Shown: one piece after another, positions 6,648-13,844 of the stretch
Layout: each line of letters opens with the position of its first letter
Numbering within the stretch: position 1 is the first letter of the stretch
DNA from: JAFCCL01 sp041645325
GTDB lineage: Archaea; Iainarchaeota; Iainarchaeia; Iainarchaeales; GCA-2688035
Direction of reading: 5' to 3'
Assembly (NCBI GenBank): GCA_041645325.1
Contig: JBAZQI010000026.1
Span: 1-13,936 of the forward strand
Length of the DNA: 13,936 nt
The notes under the pieces: model-generated
Seen by the model: only the letters and a program-made list of their open reading frames with translations
What the model was told of the DNA's origin: nothing
Database searches by the model: none
Position numbers and translations under genes: made by a program

Positions 6648-9600
6648 CTATTGCACATATTCCTGCCAGGACAGTATTTCAAGGCTTTCCATTTTCTTTT
6701 TTGCCATTGAATTGATCAGCAGCTTTGCAAGCTGCCTGTTTGTGACCAACGGCACGGAAAAGTCAACTGCATTTCGCCTCAAATCGTATTCTGCTTCAAG
6801 GGCCTGCCTGTCAAACTCGTCAGGGATTGCAATCACCAAATCGAGTTTTCTTCCTTTCAGATAGTCCAGCACATTCGGCTTTTTTTTCTCCTGTATCTTG
6901 TGCAGCACTTTGCTTTTTATGCCCCGGCCTTTGAGGAACTGGTGAGTGGTATCGGTTGCATAGAGGCTGAAGCCAAGCCCTTCAAGCTTTTTGAGACCGC
7001 CAAGCAGGTCAAACCTGTTCATGTCACCGCTTATGCTTACAAGAATGTTTTTCTTCGGGATTGTGAAGCCTGTTGCAATAAGGCTTTTGAGCAGCGCATC
7101 CTCGACATCGGTGCCAAGGCAGGCAACTTCGCCTGTTGAAGACATTTCAACGCCAAGCAAAGGGTCTGCGCCTTTCAGCCTGCTGAAGCTGAATTGGGGT
7201 GCCTTAACGCCCACATAATCCAAATCAAAGGCGCTTTTTTCAACCTTTGAAACAGGATGGCCTACAATTGCCTTTGTTGCCAGCTCAATGAAGTTTATGC
7301 CTGAAACCTTTGAGACAAATGGAAAAGAGCGTGATGCCCTGAGATTAAGCTCTATCACTTTTACGTCGTTTTCTTTTGCCAAAAACTGGATATTGAAAGG
7401 CCCCGTGATTTTCAGCTCCCTTGCAAGGCTGGATGCAACTGTTTTAATGCGCCGCACTGTTTCAAGGTAGGTTCTTTGCGGCGGAAAAACCATTGTTGCA
7501 TCGCCGGAATGGACACCGGCATTTTCAACATGCTCGTTTATTGCATAAACCAAAATGCTGCCCTTGCTTGCCACGGCGTCAATCTCTATTTCCCTTGCGT
7601 TTGAAATGAATTTGCTTATAACCACAGGGTACTCCGGCGAAAGCGAAGCTGCTTTGTCAAGGTAGCTGCCAAGGTCCTCTGCATTGAATGCAACGCTCAT
7701 TGCCGCACCGCTCAGGACATAGCTTGGCCTTACAAGAACAGGGAAGCCCGCTTTTTTTGCAAACGCCAGCGCATCCTTTTTGCTTGTCAGCTCCTTCCAT
7801 TGCGGCTGGTCAATGCCAAGTGTGTCGCACAGCTGAGAGAAAAGGTGCCTGTTTTCCGCCCTGTCAATGCTTTCGGGTGAAGTGCCAAGCACTTTCACAC
7901 TGCAATCGTGCAATTTTTTTGCAAGGTTGTTTGGAATTTGGCCGCCCATGCTGACAAGCACGCCCAAAGGCAGCTCATTTTCATAAATGTCAAGCACCCT
8001 TTCAAGGGAAAGCTCTTCAAAATAAAGCCTGTCGCATACGTCATAGTCAGTGCTTACTGTTTCAGGGTTAAAGTTAACCATTATTGTGCCATAGCCAAGC
8101 TGCTTTAGCGTGTTGTTTGCCGTAACGCCGCACCAGTCAAATTCAACGCTGCTGCCAATGCTATAGCTACCTGAGCCCAAGAGCATTACCTGATTGCTTT
8201 TGCCGAATGCAACATCGTTTTCCGAGCCGTTGTAGGTCATGTAAAGGTAATTTGTTTCGGCTGGAAATTCCGCGGCAAGAGTGTCTATTTGCTTTGTCAC
8301 AGGCAAAATTCCAAGCTTTTTCCTTGTTTCCCTTACGGCAAGCTCGGATTCGCTGCCGATAATCATTGCTATCTGCTTGTCTGAAAAGCCGGCTTTTTTT
8401 GCTTCAAGCAAAAGCCCTGCCGTCATGCTTTCCAAAGTCTTTTTTGAAAGCTGTTTTTCCAGTTCAACCACTTTCCGCAGCTTGAACAAAAACCATTTGT
8501 CAACCATGCACAAATCGTATATTTTTTCAATGCTGTAGCCGTTTTTGATTGCTTCAATCAGCGCAAATATCCTTTTGTCTGTAGGGTGCTCTATGCTGTG
8601 GGCGATTTCTTTTATCATTACCTTGTTTCCGACAAGGCCATACATGCCAATGTTCAGCATTCTTATGGCTTTTTGTATTGCTTCTTCAAAAGTCCTGCCG
8701 ATTGCCATTACTTCGCCAACGCTTTTCATTTCAGTGCCTATGCTTTGGCTGACCTTGCTGAATTTATGCAGGTCCCACCTTGGAATCTTTACAACACAAT
8801 AATCAAGGGCAGGCTCAAAGCAGGCCATTGTTTTCCTGGTTATTTTGTTCTCAAGCTCTGCAAGGCTGTAGCCAAGGGCAAGCTTTGCGGCAATAAAAGC
8901 CAGTGGATAACCCGTGGCTTTGCTTGCCAGGGCGCTGCTCCTGCTGAGCCTTGCATTGACCTCAATAACGCGGTAATCATCGCTTTTTGGATCCAAAGCA
9001 AACTGAATATTGCACTCGCCGACAATGCCAAGGTGCTTTATCACCTTGATGGAAATTTCCCTCAGCTCGTGGTATTCTTTGTTTGAAAGCGTCTGGGATG
9101 GCGCCACCACAATGCTCTCCCCTGTGTGAATTCCAAGCGGGTCAAAATTTTCCATGTTGCAGACAGTAATGCAGTTGCCAAAGCAGTCCCTTACCACTTC
9201 ATATTCAATCTCTTTCCATCCCGCCAGGTATTCTTCTACAAGAATTTGTGGGGAATAAGCAAACGCTTTTTCTGCCAGAGCCGCCAATTCTGCCTCTGAT
9301 TTTGCAACACCGCTCCCTTTTCCGCCCAAAGCATATGCCGCCCTGATAATAACGGGATAGCCTATTTTCCTGCCTGCTTTCAGCGCAGCCTGCTTGCCGG
9401 TTGCAGGAATGCTTCTCGGCACCTTTACAAAAATTTTTGCAAGCTCTTTGTTGAACAATTCCCTGTCCTCGGTTTTGATTATTGCGTCAACCTGCGTTCC
9501 AAGAACCTTGAGCCCGTGCTTTTCCAAAACCCCTTTTTTGAACAATTCAACCCCGCAGTTCAAGGCTGTTTGGCCGCCAAAGCCAAGCAATATTCCCTGG

Positions 9601-9842
9601 GGCATTTCCCTTTCAATCACTTTCTCAACAAAAAAAGGATTAACCGGCAAAAAATATGTCCTGTCGGCAAAGTCCTTGCTTGTCTGGATCGTTGCAATAT
9701 TCGGATTGACCAATACAACCTCAACGCCTTCCTCCTTAAGCGCTTTAATGCACTGGCTCCCGCTATAATCAAATTCACCAGCCTCGCCGATTTTCAGGGC
9801 ACCGCTGCCGAGAAGAATGACTTTTTTTATTCCATGATTCAT
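6648..9842 (-). CDS. carB: Carbamoyl-phosphate synthase large subunit
   Basis: Makes carbamoyl phosphate from bicarbonate, two ATP and ammonia channelled from CarA, for pyrimidine and arginine synthesis. At 1064 residues it is full length. Order: first pre-ATP domain (about 5-120, LLGSGALKIGEAGEFDYSG), first ATP-grasp (about 125-390, with AALGG-like loop YALGGKGSG and NARLSRSSALASK), helical oligomerisation region (about 420-535), second pre-ATP domain (about 545-660, VMLLGSGSYSIGSSVEFDW), second ATP-grasp (about 670-900, PSYVLSGAAMSV and NLRASRSFPFVSK), and a C-terminal MGS-type allosteric domain from about 930. Several blocks (MENFDPLGIHTGESIVVAP, YVLSGAAM, PQFSFSRLKGADP) match the Bacteroidetes and eukaryotic CAD form rather than E. 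coli, as recalled. Its ATG overlaps the carA stop as ATGA (9839-9842), so the two are translationally coupled. The MGS domain makes effector control likely. Confidence 0.97.
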   Translation of the reverse strand: MNHGIKKVILLGSGALKIGEAGEFDYSGSQCIKALKEEGVEVVLVNPNIATIQTSKDFADRTYFLPVNPFFVEKVIEREMPQGILLGFGGQTALNCGVELFKKGVLEKHGLKVLGTQVDAIIKTEDRELFNKELAKIFVKVPRSIPATGKQAALKAGRKIGYPVIIRAAYALGGKGSGVAKSEAELAALAEKAFAYSPQILVEEYLAGWKEIEYEVVRDCFGNCITVCNMENFDPLGIHTGESIVVAPSQTLSNKEYHELREISIKVIKHLGIVGECNIQFALDPKSDDYRVIEVNARLSRSSALASKATGYPLAFIAAKLALGYSLAELENKITRKTMACFEPALDYCVVKIPRWDLHKFSKVSQSIGTEMKSVGEVMAIGRTFEEAIQKAIRMLNIGMYGLVGNKVMIKEIAHSIEHPTDKRIFALIEAIKNGYSIEKIYDLCMVDKWFLFKLRKVVELEKQLSKKTLESMTAGLLLEAKKAGFSDKQIAMIIGSESELAVRETRKKLGILPVTKQIDTLAAEFPAETNYLYMTYNGSENDVAFGKSNQVMLLGSGSYSIGSSVEFDWCGVTANNTLKQLGYGTIMVNFNPETVSTDYDVCDRLYFEELSLERVLDIYENELPLGVLVSMGGQIPNNLAKKLHDCSVKVLGTSPESIDRAENRHLFSQLCDTLGIDQPQWKELTSKKDALAFAKKAGFPVLVRPSYVLSGAAMSVAFNAEDLGSYLDKAASLSPEYPVVISKFISNAREIEIDAVASKGSILVYAINEHVENAGVHSGDATMVFPPQRTYLETVRRIKTVASSLARELKITGPFNIQFLAKENDVKVIELNLRASRSFPFVSKVSGINFIELATKAIVGHPVSKVEKSAFDLDYVGVKAPQFSFSRLKGADPLLGVEMSSTGEVACLGTDVEDALLKSLIATGFTIPKKNILVSISGDMNRFDLLGGLKKLEGLGFSLYATDTTHQFLKGRGIKSKVLHKIQEKKKPNVLDYLKGRKLDLVIAIPDEFDRQALEAEYDLRRNAVDFSVPLVTNRQLAKLLINSMAKKKMESLEILSWQEYVQ

Positions 9843-10924
9843 TTTTTAGCCGCCTTTGCAATTTCAACAAACTTGTCAAACAGGAAAGCCGTGTCAACAG
9901 GCCCCGGCATGGCTTCAGGGTGGAACTGCACGCTCATAAACGGCTTGCTTTCATGCCTGATGCCCTCGTTTGTCCCGTCATTCAAATTCCTGAACCAGGG
10001 AAGCCAGCCTTTTGGCAAAGATTTTTCATCAACAGCAAAGCCGTGGTTTTGGGAAGTAATAAAGCATTGCTTTGTTCCCACAGCCTGGCTCGGCTGGTTC
10101 TGGCCCCTGTGGCCATACTTGAGCTTGAAAGTGTCAGCGCCGGCAGCCAATGCAAGAATCTGGTTGCCATAGCAAATCCCGAAAGTAGGCAGGCCATATT
10201 CCAGCGCTTTTTTTACAGTGCCAATCGTTTCACCAACGCTTTTCGGGTCACCGGGGCCGTTGCTTACAAGCAGCGCGTCAAATTCATATTTGCCGTTAAA
10301 CAAATCGTAGTTCCACGGAACCCTAAGCACCGACACACCCCTCTGCAAAAGGCTCCGTATGATGTTATTCTTCGCCCCACAATCTACCAGTGCAACGGTT
10401 TTTCTGCCGTTGCTGTGCAGAACAGGCTGCAGGCAACTGACCTCTGCCGCAAGATTCCTTTTGTTCGGGTCTTCAAAATCAATGTTGTCGCCGCCAAAAA
10501 CAATTTTCCCAAGCATTACGCCTTTTTCCCTGAGCCTTTTTGTCAATGCCCTGCAGTCAATTCCGGTGACAGCAGGGACCTTTTCAGCCTTTAGCCAGTC
10601 TGAAAGGCTTTGGCTTGACTCCCAGTGATGGAATTCCTGGCTATAATCTGACACAACCAGGCCGCTTACCTGGATTTTGCCTGACTCAAAGTTTTTTTCT
10701 ATTCCAAAACAATCTTTTTCCGGCTTTGGCACGCCGTAATTTCCAATCAAAGGGTAAGTAAGGGCCAATATTTGCCCGTTATAGCTTGGGTCCGTCAAAG
10801 ATTCAGGATAGCCAACCATGCCTGTGTTAAAAACAACCTCGCCTGCCGAGCTTTTTTCAAAGCCAAAACTCGTGCCGGAAAAAACAGTGCCGTCAGCAAG
10901 CACCAGAGAAGCAGCTGAAGGCAT
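9839..10924 (-). CDS. carA: Carbamoyl-phosphate synthase small (glutamine amidotransferase) subunit
   Basis: Hydrolyses glutamine and passes ammonia to CarB. At 361 residues it has the normal length. The N-terminal CPSase small-chain domain opens with LVLADGTVFSGTSFGFEK and contains VVFNTGMVGYPESLTDPSY. The C-terminal class I glutaminase domain has the triad C251 (GICYGNQ), H335 and E337 (FHPEAMPGP), plus LKYGHRGQNQP and TSQNHGFAVD. The nucleophile motif is GICYGNQ where E. coli-type enzymes have GICLGHQ. The start is the ATG at 10924; a TTG one codon upstream would also be in frame. A G-rich stretch (GCGGGGGC, 10931-10938) about 7 bases upstream may be the ribosome-binding site. It is the first gene of carAB. 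The overall sequence resembles Bacteroidetes CarA (for example IRSLLQRGVSVLRVPWNYD), as does CarB. Confidence 0.97.
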   Translation of the reverse strand: MPSAASLVLADGTVFSGTSFGFEKSSAGEVVFNTGMVGYPESLTDPSYNGQILALTYPLIGNYGVPKPEKDCFGIEKNFESGKIQVSGLVVSDYSQEFHHWESSQSLSDWLKAEKVPAVTGIDCRALTKRLREKGVMLGKIVFGGDNIDFEDPNKRNLAAEVSCLQPVLHSNGRKTVALVDCGAKNNIIRSLLQRGVSVLRVPWNYDLFNGKYEFDALLVSNGPGDPKSVGETIGTVKKALEYGLPTFGICYGNQILALAAGADTFKLKYGHRGQNQPSQAVGTKQCFITSQNHGFAVDEKSLPKGWLPWFRNLNDGTNEGIRHESKPFMSVQFHPEAMPGPVDTAFLFDKFVEIAKAAKK

Positions 10925-10940
10925 CAAAACGCCCCCGCAT

Positions 10941-11007
10941 AAAAAAGATTTGAAAAAAAGCAGAAAAAAAACAAAAAATCAAGCATTCTAAAAAGGCATT
11001 TATGCCT
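10941..11007 (-). terminator. Small hairpin plus serial U-tracts in the carA upstream region
   Basis: In minus-strand RNA, AGGCAU-AA-AUGCCU (11007-10994) is followed directly by five U (10994-10990). After a short gap come U-tracts of 6 (10978-10973), 8 (10971-10964), 7 (10959-10953) and 6 (10946-10941). U-tracts are the main intrinsic termination signal in archaea, so this should end the purM/fusion-gene transcript. It lies immediately upstream of carA and probably within its leader, so it could also act as an attenuator. The six-base stem with a two-base centre may in practice form as four pairs with a larger loop. Confidence 0.55.
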
Positions 11008-11012
11008 GCAAC

Positions 11013-11022
11013 AATTTAAAAA
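11013..11022 (-). promoter_or_regulatory. Candidate TATA box for carAB
   Basis: The minus strand reads TTTTTAAATT, the best TATA-like element between the fusion gene and carA. It would place the start near 10991, giving a leader of about 66 bases made largely of U-tracts. The inverted repeat AGGCAT-TT-ATGCCT (10994-11007) would then lie between TATA and start, with a further ATGCC half-site at 11022-11026, a plausible operator arrangement. The element is symmetrical and could also serve the plus strand. Confidence 0.35.
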
Positions 11023-11061
11023 TGCCACTTAAGCTTTTGGGCGTCATGGCAGAATCGCCTG

Positions 11062-11088
11062 GCCAGCTGCTCACTTGCTTTCCAGCCC
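11062..11088. repeat. 27-bp direct repeat, copy 1 (intergenic)
   Basis: Identical over 27 bases to 11133-11159, with the two copies offset by 71 bases. Beyond the exact match, similarity continues for several bases with a small gap (CCCGCCCTGC against CCCTGC). This copy is non-coding and lies 53 bases beyond the stop of the fusion gene in minus-strand sense. Confidence 0.9.
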
Positions 11089-11132
11089 GCCCTGCCTTAC
11101 TGCGCTTGCGCCTCCAATAGCCAGCGTTATTT

Positions 11133-11159
11133 GCCAGCTGCTCACTTGCTTTCCAGCCC
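11133..11159. repeat. 27-bp direct repeat, copy 2 (spans the stop codon of the fusion gene)
   Basis: This copy encodes the last residues and stop of the fusion gene (minus strand, GLESK-stop) plus 9 bases of trailer. It is therefore likely the source copy, and the intergenic one a short duplication of the gene's 3' end. Confidence 0.9.
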
Positions 11160-12704
11160 TGCATCCCCTATTTCAATGCTGCCGTTTAGCCCTGATTGAA
11201 TGTTTTTTTTCATTGAAAGGATTGCAATCCTTTTTGAAAAGTTCGGCGCATCCAATACTAATGACTCGAATTCTCCGCCCTCGCCAGCAGGATGCAGGCC
11301 ATTTTTCCTGCCAAGGCTTTCAAGTTCGGCAATTTCTTTCCCGCCAATGCGCCTGCCAAGCCAATCCTTGCCAAGGCCCGCAACCTTTGAGACAATAAAA
11401 ACAAAACCAGAATCAACGAGCATTTTTAGCTCAGCAACCTGGTCCATGTGCCACAATGGCGAAAAAAACAGCAGGCCAAGCGAATCGCAAATGCCCTGGA
11501 TGCGCTCACGCTGGTAATTGCTGTACAATGCGCCAGAACATACTCCTTCAATGCCGAACTCCTTTTTCGCCCGCGAAAGCGCTTTCTTCAAAGCCGCAAG
11601 CTCTTTTTCCTTAACGCCCGCTGTCCTTTCAATGACAAGCGGAATGCCCAAGACCCCTGACTGCATTTTCAGAATAGCAAGGCCTGGCTTGTGGTACATG
11701 AAGGAATCAGGATTCTTCGGAATTACCGAAACAAGGCATTCAACGCCAAAGCCTTTCTGCTGCATGAGCCACAAGGCAAGGCAGCTGTCCTTGCCGCCTG
11801 AAAAAAGGGCGGCAATGCGCTTGCACCTGGCATCAGCAGCAAAACCGCCATTCGCCTCCCCGCCCGAAAAAAGCGCGGCAATCTCCGGCTTTTTTGCAAA
11901 GCCTTCCAAAAAATCGCGCTTGCCTTTGGCCTTCGCCTTTTTCGCAAGCCTTTCAATGCCCTTGTCAAAATTGCTGCCATACTGCGCCGCAACCTTTTTC
12001 CTTTCCGCAAGCTCTTTTGGCAAGCCAATGGAAACCGCAAGCTCACGCAGGATGATTTTGTTGCGCTGCCCTGAAAGCTTGAGATTTTTCGGCAGCGAAA
12101 GTGCAAATCGCAGGATTTCGGAATTAAGGTAAGGCGCCCTTATCTCAAGGCCGCAATGCGAAGCAATTGCCAAATCCCTTTTAAGGTCATTTTCAGGAAG
12201 CAATTGCACAAGCCTCATTGACTCAAAAGCGATATCCACAGCATTCCTGAACTTTGCATAGCCGCAGAACAATTCGTCCGCGCCCATTCCGGAAAAAACG
12301 GTTTTAATGCCCATCTGCTTTGCTTTACTGCAGGCAGCAAGAAGCGGCAAAGCAACTGAAACCTGCACAGGATTCGTTGAACCAATCAGGGAAATTGTTT
12401 CCCCAATCAGCTTTGGAAGGCTTTCCATTGAAACAGGAGCCAGCTCAAGCTTTACATCCAAAAAATCGGCCGCCCTTTTTGCAAAAGCCAGGTCTTTCGG
12501 CTCTCCAAGGCCATCCAGAAAGCCAAAAAAACAGCTGAATTTCAGGCCTGCGCGCTTGCAGAGCAACGCAAGCAGCACAGAATCAATGCCGCCGCTGAAA
12601 AGAATCCCAAATTCACCTTTTGGCGCATTGCTTTTGACAGAGCGCTCAAGCATTCTGAGAAGCCTTTCTTTGCTTTTTTCAGGCAATTCCAAATCAGCCA
12701 TCAT
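11142..12704 (-). CDS. Fusion of asparagine-synthetase-type ligase domain with Dph6-type diphthine-ammonia ligase domain
   Basis: A 520-residue protein with two PP-loop ATP-pyrophosphatase domains. Residues about 30-255 match the asparagine synthetase ligase domain: FSGGIDS (36-42), SGMGADELFCGY, LEIRAPYL and the late RKKVAAQYGSNF block. The usual N-terminal glutaminase domain is absent. Residues about 295-520 match Dph6 (MJ0570 type), which amidates diphthine on elongation factor 2 with ATP and ammonia: IAALFSGGKDS (S302-S307), CSGALYSNYQRERIQGIC, FSPLW, SKVAGLGKDWLG and the C-terminal GEGGEFESLVLDAP. This half has the full length of a free-standing Dph6. The basic linker carries a second IAALFSGG (275-282). 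The start is the ATG at 12704, 6 bases after the purM stop (ATG 12701 is possible), so it is probably coupled to purM. Both domains look intact, so either could be active. The Dph6 call is strong; the substrate of the first domain is unknown. Confidence 0.88.
   Translation of the reverse strand: MMADLELPEKSKERLLRMLERSVKSNAPKGEFGILFSGGIDSVLLALLCKRAGLKFSCFFGFLDGLGEPKDLAFAKRAADFLDVKLELAPVSMESLPKLIGETISLIGSTNPVQVSVALPLLAACSKAKQMGIKTVFSGMGADELFCGYAKFRNAVDIAFESMRLVQLLPENDLKRDLAIASHCGLEIRAPYLNSEILRFALSLPKNLKLSGQRNKIILRELAVSIGLPKELAERKKVAAQYGSNFDKGIERLAKKAKAKGKRDFLEGFAKKPEIAALFSGGEANGGFAADARCKRIAALFSGGKDSCLALWLMQQKGFGVECLVSVIPKNPDSFMYHKPGLAILKMQSGVLGIPLVIERTAGVKEKELAALKKALSRAKKEFGIEGVCSGALYSNYQRERIQGICDSLGLLFFSPLWHMDQVAELKMLVDSGFVFIVSKVAGLGKDWLGRRIGGKEIAELESLGRKNGLHPAGEGGEFESLVLDAPNFSKRIAILSMKKNIQSGLNGSIEIGDAGLESK
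11795..11882 (-). repeat. In-frame internal repeat in the fusion linker
   Basis: The 22-base segments 11795-11816 and 11861-11882 differ at two positions and are offset by exactly 66 bases, 22 codons. Both encode IAALFSGG. The downstream copy in protein order is the real PP-loop of the Dph6 domain; the upstream copy in the linker continues as EANGG and lacks the K-D-S that completes a PP-loop. It looks like the trace of a short duplication at the domain junction. Confidence 0.75.
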
Positions 12705-12710
12705 AACCAA

Positions 12711-13790
12711 TCAGTCAAAAACAATGCCCTTCGGCTTTATGGAAACGCTTTTTTTGCCTTTCCTAACAACTCCAAGCTCAAAAGCCTTTATGCCGTGTTC
12801 TTCGCTTGCCGAAAAAATCGCATCCCTGCTTTCCCTTGAGGCAATCACTGCATAGCCAATGCCCATGTTCCAGGTAAAATAGGCCTCTTTTTGCGAAGCA
12901 CCTGACTTGTCAACAAGGAACTGGAACAATTCGCCAGGCTCTGGCACAAAATCAACCATGTAGGAAAAAGGCTTTTTTGCGCGCATGATTTTTTTCCAGC
13001 CATGCCCCGTGATAGGGCTGAGATAATGCACCTCGCAGGAATCAAGCATGTCAATTATGACCCTGGTGTAAAGAATTGTCGGTTCCAAGAGAGCCTCGCC
13101 CAGCAGCTTTCCTGAAGGAAGCACTGAAAAATAGCCATCAGGCAGCTTTTCCGCAACTCTTCTCGCAAGCGAAACCCCGTTTGAATGGATTCCACTTGAT
13201 TCAAGACCTATTATCAGGTCGCCATCGCAAAGCTTTTGCCCAAAAGTAAGATGCTCTTTCGGCCTTATCAAGCCAAGCGAAGCGCCTGCCATGTCAATTG
13301 TGGAATCATTCACAATGCCCTTCAGCGTGGGGGTTTCGCCGCAGGGAATTGCCAGGCCAATTTCGTCAGCAGCAGCCCTGAAACCATGCAATACCGCACG
13401 CGCCTTTCCAGGGTCGGAAAACCATGCGCTGTCTCCGCTGCTCAAAATGTCGCCGTAAACAAAAGCATCTGCCCCAATGGCAGCCAAATCGTTTGTTGAC
13501 ATTGCAAGGCAATCCTTGCCAACGCTTTCATAATATTTTACGCCCTTGCCCCTCGGGTCCTTGCTCATGGAATCCGCAATCAGGTTTTTCGTGCCAAGGC
13601 CCTCAACATTAAAAGCCAGCATAAAATCCTGCCCGGGCAAATCAATTGCAACTGCAGGCTCGCCCAATGTTTCAGGAACAATGCGCAGCCCAAGCCTCTC
13701 AGGCCTTGAAACAGTATCCGAAAACTTTTCAAGCGCCGCTTTTTTCACAGGGTCAAGCTTTGAATAATCAACAATATCGCTGTACTTCAT
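12711..13790 (-). CDS. purM: Phosphoribosylformylglycinamidine cyclo-ligase (AIR synthetase), divergent form
   Basis: Predicted to close the imidazole ring of FGAM to AIR with ATP in purine synthesis. The 359 residues have PurM-superfamily order: N-terminal half with EGLGTK (63-68, in place of the usual DGVGTK), AMSTNDLAAIGAD (97-108) and CGETPTL (150-156); C-terminal half with GLESSGIHSNG (195-205), LLEPTILY (near 234-241) and PITGHG (259-264, usually HITGGG). These last three are the PurM hallmarks. Several motifs deviate from bacterial PurM, so another AIRS-fold enzyme is possible, though purC and purB in the window favour PurM. The ATG at 13790 has a TGAGGT ribosome-binding site at 13798-13803. 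It heads a two-gene unit with the AsnB/Dph6 fusion. Confidence 0.8.
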   Translation of the reverse strand: MKYSDIVDYSKLDPVKKAALEKFSDTVSRPERLGLRIVPETLGEPAVAIDLPGQDFMLAFNVEGLGTKNLIADSMSKDPRGKGVKYYESVGKDCLAMSTNDLAAIGADAFVYGDILSSGDSAWFSDPGKARAVLHGFRAAADEIGLAIPCGETPTLKGIVNDSTIDMAGASLGLIRPKEHLTFGQKLCDGDLIIGLESSGIHSNGVSLARRVAEKLPDGYFSVLPSGKLLGEALLEPTILYTRVIIDMLDSCEVHYLSPITGHGWKKIMRAKKPFSYMVDFVPEPGELFQFLVDKSGASQKEAYFTWNMGIGYAVIASRESRDAIFSASEEHGIKAFELGVVRKGKKSVSIKPKGIVFD

Positions 13791-13822
13791 GGAATTGACC
13801 TCATCAATTTGCCATTAGAATC

Positions 13823-13834
13823 ATTTAGATATAG
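13823..13834 (-). promoter_or_regulatory. Candidate TATA box of the purM operon
   Basis: The minus strand reads CTATATCTAAAT, centred about 39 bases before the purM ATG, predicting a start near 13803 and a short leader. An alternative A/T-rich box lies further upstream at 13846-13857. Confidence 0.45.
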
Positions 13835-13844
13835 GGGATAACTG

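Noticed and set aside
9516..10172. Plus-strand open frame of 218 codons across the carA/carB junction
   Set aside because: It is antisense to both well-supported genes and matches no family.
11046..11120. Plus-strand 24-codon ORF starting 25-30 bases after a TATA-like stretch in the carA upstream gap
   Set aside because: The spacing would suit a leaderless gene, but the peptide is short, compositionally odd (Pro/Leu/Arg-rich), and includes one copy of the 27-bp repeat in antisense. No independent coding evidence.
11040..11141. Possible tRNA or C/D-box RNA in the gap between the fusion gene and carA
   Set aside because: No T-loop consensus, no acceptor-stem pairing and no C/D box pair could be found on either strand.
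11795..11882. Third PP-loop domain in the fusion protein
   Set aside because: The linker copy has SGG but continues E-A-N instead of K/I-D-S and is followed by only 14 residues before the real Dph6 domain, so it cannot be a domain.
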